Shown here in pieces: positions 46,790 through 58,550 of a DNA stretch of 64,000 nt. The notes beneath the pieces are model-generated. The model searched no databases. It was not told the origin of the DNA and was given only the letters and a program-made list of their open reading frames with translations. Every line of letters begins with the position of its first letter. Position 1 is the first letter of the stretch. The stretch is from Rotaria sp. Silwood1 (taxonomy: Eukaryota > Rotifera > Eurotatoria > Philodinida > Philodinidae). Where the stretch lies: the NCBI GenBank assembly GCA_905250075.1, contig CAJNOP010000020.1, positions 642,328 to 706,327 of the forward strand, given 5' to 3'. The translations under genes and the position numbers were made by a program.

Positions 46790-48960
46790 TAAATATCAGT
46801 TAGAACTAAATATAAAAATAAAAATAAAGCATTAATGTATTTCAATGATACTCCTGCATCGCATAAAAAACAAATGCCAATAATAATAAATCATATTAAT
46901 ATCATGGAAATGAATTGTTGTTAATAAAGAACTGATATGAACAGTGTAAACTGCATAGTCTAAGCGACCTAACTTTTTAAAATTTTTCACAGAGAACAGT
47001 TTACTCTTAAAATTAACAGGTTCTTGTAAATAAATGGTAGCCATTATGCCGGTGGAATGCTGATGAAGACATTTTACTTTTCAAGTTTAATAAGAAATTT
47101 CATTGTATATTTCATGTTGTTTTTACAATCATTAGAATTTTATAACTTTATTAAAGTCATGATCATTATGATAATGAAATTTATGAAATGTTCAGATAAA
47201 TTATTGAAATAATTGCTGATTTATAGTGTGTAGAAATTGTTTTTGTAAAAGAAATATAATTGTGATCATGTTAACTTGGTTCGGATCAAATATGCACAGG
47301 AAGCTAAACGACAGCGTTACACCTGGCTCCAACAGATGAAAGCTTAGGTAAAGCGAGCATAGACAATTATTGGTACATTACAGATTGAATGGATGTAGAA
47401 AAAGTGACCTAGTTTAGAGACCTACTTGCAAAATCGCTGTACATACTTGTTCTCTTTAAATTCAACTGTATTGTAGACGCAGAAAAAAATGCATAACTAA
47501 ACACACAAAGTTTGCTGTTAATTAAACATGATACTTTGTCGAATAAAGTATTTATATAAAAAGCCTTCTTTAACTCTCTTAATGAAAATAACTTTGAAGG
47601 ATAGACTCTCATTAAGAAGAATAAATAATTGACAAAGTATAATGTGTGAGTAAAAGAAAATTAATTCGTGCGATTGGTTAGCTCTATAGAAACTTCCTAC
47701 GATGTGACTTTTTTTATGCATATTTGTGATTCATCGGTTCCATTTTCAATTATATAAATCCAGAACAAAAATAAATTCAAGTTGGGATCCATCGTACAAC
47801 ACATGCATAGAATTATAATTAAAACATGGTCATTTCATATAACGATTCAGTTGATCAAAGCATTCCAACTTCAGTCATTATAATTATTGTGATTGTTTCC
47901 ATGCTTGATCTTCTCTTTCTTATTGCATGTATGGTGTTCATTATATGTCGAATCAAACATTGTAATCGACCAAGCAACAAAATAGTAGCTGGTCAAATTC
48001 TTCAGCAATATTCAACAAGTCCAAATCATTCACCAGAAGATTCACTAGCATATTTAACATTCTATCCAATTCATTCTTCTTCTGGACCCGAATTTAATAA
48101 AGCATCTATACTATGAATATATCATTGATAAAAAAATCTACAATTCGACAAGATAACCATGTTCTTTTCCTCTATAAAGAATTTTTTTTTATTTTGTGAT
48201 TGGACATTTATTAATTTTATTGATAGTACCAGTTGCAAGATAAATCATAACTTTAAAAATACAAGAAATACAAACATTCCGTATCATTCTTCTATTTTTT
48301 CTCGCAATCATTTTTTGAAAGTTTTGTGTGTTATTTTCATTTTTGCGCAGTAGATGTATAAAAATCTGTTGCTGTCAACAACAAAAAAAGCACAAGTATT
48401 CATGTCTATTTTGTCGATCGCATACTGCACTGAAAACTATGCCTTTAACATCGTTTTATTCTTTTGATGAATTTTTTGTTCAAAGAAATGAGCATAGCAA
48501 ACAAAGAGTAATATTGAAGTGACTTTTGATGTAGCTCGCATAGAGAAAGAAAAATAAAAACAGAATCGTTAAATGAAAAAAAAAAGCGTGAGAACTACTC
48601 TCTGATATGGCAGAGAACCATGAAAAAGTCTTCAGAATCTATAGATAGAGGAGAGCTATATTATGGGACAAGCTATTAATACGACTTCATGTGCACATAT
48701 TACCAAAAAAATGACTAAACCACTCACACTCATATCCGATATCATATTACTACGAGCAGAAGATATATGGATTTATTAAACTATGATGATGTTCAAATAC
48801 TCATTCCCAGCCAATGTGGTGGTTACTGGGTATATAGTGGCTATGATCTCGGGTCCTGACGAAAGATGGATATGAACTCTAAATATTCTTGTTAATTATG
48901 AGTATTTGACATGTGCAGAAACATTTTTTGTACACAAGTGATGCCTGAACAAACCTAATA
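46790..48960 (+). repeat. Segmental tandem duplication, copy A
   Basis: This block aligns with 50250-52445 at an offset of about 3.49 kb. Shared stretches include upstream TTATTAATAAAGAAC-like sequence, the open frame, GTATCATTGATAAA followed by CATGTTCTTTTCCTCTA downstream, and ACTCTAAATATTCTTGTTAAT near 48880. The copies are clearly diverged and carry indels. Exact ends are uncertain. Confidence 0.8.
47826..48116 (+). CDS. Small single-pass membrane protein (member 2, PPxY lost)
   Basis: A 96-aa single-exon frame, a close paralog of 51313-51606. A short N-terminus, one hydrophobic segment (about 17-43) and HCNRPSNK are followed by a tail of about 45 residues ending HSSSGPEFNKASIL. The tail reads SPEDSLAYLTFYP where its sister reads SPEYPPAYSALYP, so the PPxY core is gone although the frame is intact. 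In-frame TAA six bases upstream of the ATG is conserved with the sister gene. It may have lost WW-domain binding or be early in decay. The function is unknown. Confidence 0.68.
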   Translation: MVISYNDSVDQSIPTSVIIIIVIVSMLDLLFLIACMVFIICRIKHCNRPSNKIVAGQILQQYSTSPNHSPEDSLAYLTFYPIHSSSGPEFNKASIL

Positions 48961-50249
48961 AAATAACGTCTGTGAAGCTTTACTGGAAAAACTGCAATTG
49001 TCTGGATATAAGAGAAATCCCGAAGACTTGTAATGTGACGATGAAGTTTCTATTTCAAGAAGTAGTTTATGGATTAAATAAAAAAAGCTTTCTGAATCAA
49101 TATATACAGATAATTATGCTTTTCAGAACTTTTAATGAACAAAAAAGAACCATAAAAATAACCTAATGAAACAAGGTCTACGATTAATATTATCTGAAAA
49201 TGACTTAAATTGAGAATCTATATGCATCAGCATTGTCTTGTAACTGGAGAGATACTTTGATGTATAACTTCATACAGTCTAAACAAAATCACGGAACTAA
49301 TAGGATGATTACAGAAATCGACTTCGAGTCTAACAGGACATATTCATAGTAGTATTTATAAAATTATAGTTAACAGAATTATTACCAGACAAAACAATCA
49401 TTCTCTGTAAGTTAAAGCTTAGAAAAATAAATATATGTAGCCATTTTACTCGCGCTATTTTCATATCAGATGATACTAAAAAATAAAAATTGATATGCCG
49501 ATGACGAGTACTTTTATGATTAACATTTGCAATCCTTTCCTATTCAATTAGTTCGCCATCGACTGTGACAAATATACTAATAGAAAAAAATGAGATTGTG
49601 TTAAGTTTTGACTAAATTTCAAGAATTAATTCAATATGTAAGGAATCGTATGTTTCACTCAGAATGGACTATCTTGTCTTGTAACTCTAGAGCATTGAAC
49701 ATCTTCGGATGAAACTAAAGGTCTCATTGACAAACTCACGAATTTAAAATCTGACGTGTCTAAGCCGAGATATAAGAATTTTAAGATAGTAACCATATCT
49801 ATATATATGTTGTCTCCAATCGAACGTTTCGGAAGATGTTTTTATTATTTTTGATAATGGTTGAATAGGGCTCATCGAGTTGCCTAAGAAAAACTCATGT
49901 ATCAAATTCAATAAGAAATTTTTACGAAAAAAGTTCATCATACTATCATGTTGAAATAAAAGAGAAAATATAGTAAAACTTTCTCATTGGATTTGATGCC
50001 TGACTTTTTCTTATGCAGTTCGATGTGCTTTCTTCAACTTTCATGAAAAACAATAAAAGGATCTTTCGAAACTTTGAATTGTCGGAACAACTTATATATA
50101 TGGCCAACAGCTTAAAATTCGAATATCTTCATGCAGACACGTCATAAGTACATCATATTTTAGATTTATAGGTTTGTCAGTGAGATCTTTAATTTGGCCC
50201 GAATATTTTCAAGGTTTTTAAGCTGCATTACACGACCTTTCATTGTTAG
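48961..50249. other. Spacer between duplication copies
   Basis: About 1.3 kb without supported coding sequence. Open frames at 48972-49166 (+) and 49744-49941 (-) show no domain. Confidence 0.5.
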
Positions 50250-52445
50250 AAAAAAAATAATACAAAGCATTTCTATAGTTTAATGATATTCCTTCATGGC
50301 ACAGAAAGCAAGTGTCAATAATATTAATTTGCATAAAAATTATTGAAACGGATCATTATTAATAAAGAACGAAAAGAAACAGTATAAAATATATATATAT
50401 ATTATTAATGTATCTAAATTTTAAAAATTTTCATCGGTGAACAATTTCTTCTTAAGAGATTCTTATTAATTAATGATAGTCTCTATGATGATAAACTACT
50501 GATGAAAACATCGTACATTTTTCGATTCAATAAGAAATTTCATTATATATTTCATGTTCTTACACAATCATTAGGATTTTATCACTTTGTTCAAGTCATG
50601 ATCATCATAGTACTGAAGCTTGTGAAATGTTCAGATGAAGTAAGGAAATAGTTCCTGATTCGTAATGTGTAAAAATTCTATTCATGAAAGAAACATAGTT
50701 ATTATCGTATCAACCCAGTCTGGATCAAACGTGCACAGTAAACTAAAAGGGAGCCTTGGATTTTGCTTCAATAAATTCGAAGATTAGGTGAAACGAGCAT
50801 AAACAATTATTGGCACACTACGGGCTGAATGAATCAGGAACAAATAAACTAATGTTGAGACCTACTCGCTAAATCTCTTTGTATCCCTTTTCTATTTGCT
50901 CACTTTTTTCATTGTTACATCCCTCTATACATATCTATTCTCTCTAAATTCAACGGTAATGCATTATAGGGAAAAAATGCATCATAAAAAACAAGAAATT
51001 TGCTGCGAGTTAAACATAACATTTCATCGAATAAAATATTTTTAGAAACTCTTCTCTACCAGTTCTAAAAAAAATTTTGTAAGGTTGACGCATCATTGTC
51101 GAGAATAAGAAAAAAAAAGGCGTAATTTGTGAGCAAATGAAAATACAATCATACACTTGTTTCGCTCTATCAAAACTTCGTAAGATGTTGTTTTTTTTCT
51201 TTGTGTACTTTGTCATTCACTGGTTTCTTTTTCAATCAAATAAACATAAAACGCAAATAAGTTCACATTGAAATTCATCGTATAGCATATAGATACAAGT
51301 TAAAATTAAAAAATGGTCAATGCAATCGCCGATTCATCTGATAAAACTATGTCAACTGCAATCATTGTTATTATTGTGATTATTTCAGTGCTTAGTCTTA
51401 TCTTCTTTATTGGATGCATTATGAGCATTATATGTCTAATCAATCGCTGTAATCGACCCAGTAATGCAATGCGAGGTGGTCAAGTTCATCAGCCACATCT
51501 ATCAAATGTTCCAAACTATTCACCAGAATATCCACCAGCATATTCAGCACTCTATCCATTTCATTCTTCTTCCGGACCAGACTTTACAAAATTACCTACA
51601 CCCTAAATGTATCATTGATAAACATTCGTTAAATCCCACAAGACAAACATGTTCTTTTCCTCTACAAAAAATATTTTTTTATTCTTGCGAATGTACATTT
51701 ATAAATGGTATTGATGGTTTCGTTTATCTTTATTCTTGGAAACATTGCGTGCTGATTTTATTTTTACGAACGAAGTATATAAAAACATGTTATTATAAAC
51801 AGAAAAGCAACTCCGTTCATGATAATTTGATTGATCATAAAAGACATTGCAACCTATGCCTTTAGCATCTTTTTACACGTTTAATGCATTTTTTTTGTCC
51901 GAAGAAATACACATAGAAAATGAGGAACAGTATTGAATTTAATTTTTGATTCATCTCGCATAGAAGAAGACAAGAAAAACAGACTCCTTAAATACAAAAA
52001 CAAAAGCATTGAATTTTCTTTTTACCATATCAGAGAGTCATGAAAAAAAAATCTTCTAAGTGTGTAGATTAAACTTCTCACCACAATAAAAGTTTCCACA
52101 GCTTCTAAACTGTCTGAATATTCAAATACTTTAATTGAGGGGAAGGCTTATATTACGAAGAAACTAGGAATACAACTTTCTGGGTGCGTATTACTAAAGA
52201 GAAGACTTAGACACTCACACACACATCCGATATTACGATATTACAAGCAGAAGAAATATATTTTTTTTAAATTGTAAATGATGTTCAAATTCTGTTTTCA
52301 GACAATGTAGCAGTGACAGAGTACATAGTGATCATGATCTCGGATATTCAAGAAAAATGATGATGAGCTCTAAATATTCTTGTTAATCATGAGTATTCAA
52401 CATCTTTAGAACCATTCTTTACAGAAAAGTGGTACTTGACCAAAG
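50250..52445 (+). repeat. Segmental tandem duplication, copy B
   Basis: The counterpart of 46790-48960. It carries an insertion of about 65 bp near 50880-50945 relative to copy A. The coding part is better conserved than the flanks by eye, which suggests that the protein has been under constraint since duplication. Confidence 0.8.
51313..51606 (+). CDS. Small single-pass membrane protein with PPxY tail (member 3)
   Basis: A 97-aa single-exon frame. The hydrophobic segment spans about 15-43 (IIVIIVIISVLSLIFFIGC), followed by the RCNRPSN juxtamembrane motif and a tail with YPPAYSALYP, i.e. one PPxY motif. It ends SSSGPDFTKLPTP, matching the end of member 2. There is no signal peptide, so a signal-anchor topology with a cytosolic tail is inferred. 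Cysteines next to the membrane could be lipid-modified, which is speculation. The start is supported by a conserved in-frame TAA six bases upstream. Confidence 0.75.
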   Translation: MVNAIADSSDKTMSTAIIVIIVIISVLSLIFFIGCIMSIICLINRCNRPSNAMRGGQVHQPHLSNVPNYSPEYPPAYSALYPFHSSSGPDFTKLPTP

Positions 52446-55111
52446 CGGAATCCCATTTCAAGAAAGAAGAAGTGTGGATATTTTTTGAGTAATTTTTGAT
52501 AGACACTAAAGGGTGGTTCAAAAATTTCAACCGTTTTCTGTAAATTGACATTATCTATATCATATATATATAGATAGTTGATTCAAATACACTGTCTGTA
52601 GAGAATGAGAAGAGCTATCATTTGAAAAAAATGGTTCAAGTTATGTCGTAGTTATAAATCTTTGAAGCGAAATATCATTTTCTAGGTATTTTTATATGGT
52701 TCGATAGAGCTCGTCAGCTCTACAAGAATATGAATATTAAAAACAATTCTGATGCTCTATCTCGTACAAAACTTGGAAGAAAACAGAAAGCCTGAGAAAA
52801 ATCTCACATGTATTGTATTAGAGAGTGTGCTGAATTCTGAATAACTTTAGTAGATCGGCTGTTCCATCTGTTCATGAAGCTCAGAAAGGTTTTTTAGCTT
52901 CATAATGTGACACTGCATCTCGACACCTAAATTAGCAGTCTATCAGCTAAAATTATTTTAAGTCAAGCATACTCTTTAATGCAAGATATGTAAAATTCTT
53001 GGTAATCTTTCAGATTTTCTTGAAACTTTCTACTGAAAAGAGCGTCAAATTTTTTTGTTTTGATAATCATATTCTTGCAGAGTTAGTCGAATTCTCTCCA
53101 AGCATACAATAATTTATAGTACAAACATATATAGAAAAGAATGCTTCATTTGACTTTAGTGACTCAAACATTACAGAATTTCTTTATCATCTACATCCCC
53201 ACACCCTCAAATAATGGAAAAATACCCAAAATGATTGATATGAAGATATCATAACCGTTATTAGAACAGGTATAACTTTGAAAGTAAATAACATGGAAAA
53301 GTCAGGCTTGTGTAGATTTTTAGATCATCAGTTGGCAGATCTAAGAAATTCTGTACGATTGAAACTCAATTCAATCATCATAGAGTTTTGATTCTTTGCT
53401 TCGAAGAGTATTGATTGACTATTGGACTAGGAGCCAATATTGTTGAATGCTTTGTGAAATTATACGGTGACACAACCACTGATCAAACAGTGAAAACTGC
53501 AGGTCTTTATGTAGTTTCTATCAAAAGTTATTCTAAAAATACCAACACTTTTTCTTTTTTGAAATAGATATTAATTAGGAAAAGAAAACTCATTCAAAAA
53601 AAAAAATTACTACTTTAATATATATATGAAAATGTTATTCTTCTGTGAGACTCTATCTAATATATCATTTGATAATACCTTTTTATAAATGTTTTCAATG
53701 TTGGGTTCATGGGTGCTGAGAATTCTTTAGAAGTTTCGAATAAGGAAGATAGCTATCTCATTTGTTCATCGTCACCAGATACAAATATCTAGTGCATTAT
53801 ATTTGTAAAGTATATATTATCAATCTAACTAATGGGATGTCGTTCCATTTATTTTAGTGTTTTTAAAACTGTTTTAGTCTCGATATACTTTGATGATTAA
53901 GTCGACTGTTTCATGTGTTTAATTTGTTAATCATCTATAAAGCTACAGATTAATTTCATAGATTAGTTTTAAATCGTAAATAATTTGAAATAGTGTATTT
54001 TTCTCGTGATTTTTCTTTGATGTTTCGAAAAAAAATAAAAATAACAATAATCCAATGAATATTATATTTTAGTGATTCTAGGTCAAAGTCGAGAATGTAC
54101 CCGATATTTTCTTACCTTATGATATTTTTTTTTTATACGAAGAACGAAAAATTGTAATTACCTCTCGCTTTACATATATACACTCTTATCTATTTACGTA
54201 GATTAGTTTAATCAACAGATAACCTTAAAGAAATAATAGACCAGTAAACAACAGGCAGAATACAACATCTGCAGGGCAAGGTTTTCTTTTTTGCCATCAT
54301 CCCTTGAGAATTATTGAAAACTTTTGTATGTATATTACATATTTACATGCTTCTTGTCCTTTCGTTATAGATATCCTTTATTCATCCATGAAATACACAT
54401 ATTTCGTTTTGAATGCTAAGCAAACAAATATCTGACATGTTAGAGCGGAGATACAGTATCTGTTCGCGTGTGCAAGTGCCCGTTCTGAAAAATTTTTGTC
54501 AATCTGAGAAAATTTTCGAAAAAAAATTGTGATTGGAAAAATTGTTTTTGGATTTATTGTCTCTGTATGTTTGTTCAAAACTATTGAAACCGTGTAAATT
54601 CTTCGAGTTATTTTCTCGTTCAGAGAACTCATTCCTTTTTACGATGGATTCTGCATCTGTGTTAGAGACATACAGAATGTACCCAGATAAATGTCTTTTG
54701 CTAAAGTGTATACTGATAAAACGATGGTTAACGAATAGAATACACTAGTAAATAAAAAGCAAATACAATGAATCATAAATATTTATTGAATTGGTCTCTT
54801 GTTCTTCCTTTTTACAAGGTTTATCTGAATGAATATGATAAAGACTATTTTTTTCTTTTTTCTTTCTTCGTATTGTCGATTACTATCTCAGTCAATTCAT
54901 TGATAGAGGAATAAAATGAAGGCAAAAAAAATGTCTGAGAGGTCTATGGGTACAAAATATAGTTTTATTCTCTTTTCTCTCTTTCATAGTGACAACAGGA
55001 ACGGTTATTTATTATTTTTGTTTATTAATAGTAACGTATATCTCTCTATGCTCTACACGGTGATACATATATATACAGAAAATCAAAACTTTTTTTTTAA
55101 ACCTCTATCGA
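52446..55111. other. Gene-free spacer
   Basis: AT-rich sequence with no supported exon. Open frames at 54378-54632 (-), 54533-54748 (+) and 54916-55122 (+) are treated as chance. The promoter of the downstream PP1-subunit gene should lie at the right end. Confidence 0.5.
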
Positions 55112-58100
55112 ATGTCTCGTAAAACAAAAGCAACAAACACTATTAATAGTGACGATGCTCCATTTTTATCAATTGATTCTAAATTAATGGAGTCTTTACA
55201 AAACTCAGCACATTGTTCAACAAATACTCATGCTAATAATAATAATTATTATTATTATTACAATGATTCATTAATTGGTGAACATAAAACATCTTCACAT
55301 TTACATGATTTATTTTATATAAAAGATAGAAATAAGAGCAATAATAATTATCAACATCAACAACGTATGCGTTCTTGTTCAGAAAATAGTTCAACATCAT
55401 CTACTATTGATACATTATTACAGTTTGATTCCAACTTTGGTTCTAATTTGTCCAATGCCCGTCAACGCTATAGTACGTGTAGTTCAAATACATCATCATC
55501 CGGTATATTCAGTACATTTTCTGACGTTGAACGTGAAGAAGGTACATCCGTGACATCAGAAGATCTTGATTTTAATCTTGGCTTTGATCAAACTAGTGAT
55601 AATGATGACTTTGAAGAAGATAATCTGGATGAAATCGATAAATATGAACAAAATGAAGAAGATAATCAACGAATCTCAAATAAGAACAGTGGTAATACAT
55701 CAAAATAAAATAAATTTCTCTTTTCTATTATTTTTCTTTAAAGATACATCAACATTACTTGATTTCACTAAATCAAAGTCAGGTGCAGATATGAATGAAT
55801 TAAACGGATGTCTTCATAAATCTTATACTTCAACAACTCTTAATGATAATGTTATATTTAATAATGATGATACAATAAAAGATAATCAAATAAAACAAGA
55901 AAAACATGCATCATTATTACATGATTCAACAAATACATTGTGTTCATTAGATCGGTTTGCAATGTATACGGAAAATGATGATCATGAAAACGATAAAACA
56001 TTAAATCCTATTGTTACACGTTTCAATTCATTGGGTATTCCTATATTAGATAGAAAATCAGCTTTATTGGATAAACCACCAAAAAAAGTTGTACGTTTCG
56101 CCGATATGTTGGTATGTTTTTACGTATTGTATGAGTAGAAAACAACAATGTTCCTTTACATAAAATACGAAAAAATTATTTAAAGATTGTGTGAATGAAA
56201 TTAGAGTGGTACAAGGTCAAGAATAGTTGTAATTAGCGCATGGTAGGGTAGAGCCAAAGCATTCAGGAGAGTCCGAGAAATATAAAATAGGGCTTACAAG
56301 ACAATTAGACCCTCACCCTGTCCTGGAGCGTAGAGAAGAATTAAGAAAAGAAAAAATGTGGGCTAGAAAAAGGTCGTAGGTACTATAGCGTCTGTTACAT
56401 GCAACGCATGATAGATACAGAATATAGGAGGAGCAGGATGAAGAAAAATTCCACAGAGTAGAGCAAGAGTATGAAGAAAAGCTTACATTGCACATCTCTA
56501 AATGAATTGAAATGAAGATAGATGTCCTCACATGCATCCTTATCATTTATGAGAAAATTTTATGATCTTCGAAAAAATTTTACCTCATCCACGATCAGAA
56601 TTTCGAAATAGATATCTATATTTGGGACTCACGTATTGTAACATATGTGTTTGCTAACATGATTAATCGTGAAAGAACGACAGCTTTTTTTGATTCCCTA
56701 TGAGTTCATACTCCATTATAATAAAAGAGAAACGGTCTTAAAATTTTGTATCGAAACTGAAACTATACCAATATAACCAACAAAAGTACAGTTATTCAAT
56801 TTTCATTGACTTTTTTTAGATAGAATTTGATATATTTCAGTAGAAATTTTATTGAATATAAATCTTGAAATATCATTCATTTTTCTAGTGCTGAAATGTA
56901 AAGAATTGTAGAGTATATATTTAACGCGTATTGCAACGCTGATGTACATTTGTCTGATGATGTGCGATACTCATAAACATGTGTTCTAGAGTTTTTTTTT
57001 TCATTTTTTCTCTTGCTATAATATCAAAATTTAATATAAAAATATCAAGTGTTCTTATACAAGGTGTCAAGTAGCTTTTTTATGGAAATCCATTAGAAGA
57101 AAAAAAGAGCACTAGAATCACTCGATATATCAGTCTTTCAGAATTTGCTACAGCTGTTTCATTAATGAATATTAGAGCTCTTTGTAAATGGCTACTTCAG
57201 CCTTCTCTCCGTTTTGATTTAATGACCACATTTGTCTAAACAGTTGAGATTTGGTTATTCCATGCTTCAAATTTATGTGCACTACCACCAATATATCGTC
57301 AGTAGGTTGCCGGTCGGAAAACAATCATAGGTATACCGCGATAGAATGACGGTTAGAAAATGTTGAACTACTACCATTTGATTGTCAGTATATTGGTGGT
57401 TTTGATCACTAGCGATGAAAGGTAGTGATCTAGTGCACATTATACGGAACAGTTTATCGATATTTTACTGATGGTTTTTGTTTGGTTTGAATCACGCGAG
57501 CTGCCATATATAGTTTGCTCTGTTCGCTTTCGTTTTTGATTTAAAATTAAAGTAAAACAACCCTATATTTTTACTCTAAACTTTTCAGAAATTCAGAAAA
57601 AAAAGATAACAAAAAAAAAAGATTTGACTGAATAAATTGGTTTAGTGGATTTTTTCGAAATATTATTATTTAGTTTTGTTTAATATTGCTTCTAATAAGA
57701 GAAAAACTTTATTGAAACTCGAATTCATTATATATCTATAGATGATATTTCGAAACTCATATAATATTCAGATATGTTCTATGTTTTTGATATTAGATAA
57801 TAAACAAAACTAATTCATGACTTAAGGATTGATTTGTTTTTTCTAAAACCTATAGTCATTCATAACATTTAATTTTTGGTTAAATCTGCAATGAATATCA
57901 TTTGTAAAATATTCGATATTATATTTATTTGTTATTTTTAGGGCCTTGATCTGGAATCTATTCATTATATGACTCCACCAGATCAAGCGGCAAATTCACT
58001 TATTCAAGAGTGTATTCGTAATAAACTGGAACAATTATGGTTAGTTAAAAGTCAGTCAAATATCGTATCTTCATCTCCATGTCCTTTTGATCTGTCAAAT

Positions 58101-58550
58101 GGTTTTCATCGATCATCTTTATCTGCATCTTTTACTGACTCTAAGAGATCAACAAATCAATATTATTTAGTTTCAAAATGTTTTACTTCTCCAAAAAATA
58201 TAATCCCATTAATATACCAACGACAAGTAATGCTTGAATGTTTATATACACAAGATTCACTGGCATATGGAACAGTTCGTGTCCATATGTGTAATAATGA
58301 AAAACGTGTCTTTGTTCGTATAAGTGAAAATGATTGGAAAACATTTGAAGATATTTATGGATGTCATTCAATGCATTATTCAAATGATAATACAGATACA
58401 TTTACATTTGAAATACGTCTAAAAAAATATGATGATAATACAAAAGTTCCTAAACAAATTTATTTTGCTATTTGTTTACAAAGCAACAATCAAGAATTTT
58501 GGGATAATAACCTTGGACGAAATTATGTATTAGATGTACTTGAAAGGTAA
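55112..58550 (+). CDS. PP1 glycogen-targeting regulatory subunit (PPP1R3-like)
   Basis: Exons 55112-55691, 55744-56111 and 57942-58550 give 518 aa. Intron 1 is 52 bp, phase 1 (G|GTAATAC ... TTTAAAG). Intron 2 is 1830 bp, phase 0 (TTG|GTATG ... TTTTAG). The N-terminal 300 residues are polar, rich in Asn, Ser, Asp and Glu, and probably disordered. The exon 2/3 junction encodes KKVVRFADMLGLDLESI: KVVRF (308-312) is the RVxF motif that docks protein phosphatase 1, and LGLDLE is typical of PPP1R3 proteins. A CBM21 glycogen-binding domain follows at about 410-515, with GTVRVHMCNNEKRVFVRISE, DW and FWDNNLGRNY. The family brings PP1 to glycogen to activate glycogen synthase. The call ends at the in-frame TAA after LER; an alternative donor at the same place could add more exons. 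Confidence 0.85.
56112..57941 (+). other. PPP1R3-like gene, intron 2
   Basis: A 1.83-kb phase-0 intron. It contains a short inverted-repeat element at 57275-57440. The minus-strand open frame at 56313-56546 is Ser/Cys-rich, has no recognisable domain and is not called. Confidence 0.75.
57275..57440. mobile_element. Small inverted-repeat element in intron
   Basis: The 166-bp segment begins ATGTGCACTA and ends TAGTGCACAT (perfect 10-bp inverted ends). A second inner pair, ACCACCAATATA with TATATTGGTGGT, and an inner palindrome GATCACTA ... TAGTGATC are also present. It is GC-richer than its surroundings. No clear target duplication was found. Confidence 0.6.

Noticed and set aside
51464..51865. 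133-codon frame overlapping the third small membrane-protein gene
   Set aside because: Out-of-frame shadow of 51313-51606 plus its 3' region; the paralog at 47826 does not keep this frame.
55566..55743. 5' part of the second PPP1R3 open frame
   Set aside because: Overlaps exon 1 in another frame; the splice pair at 55692 and 55743 explains the real junction.
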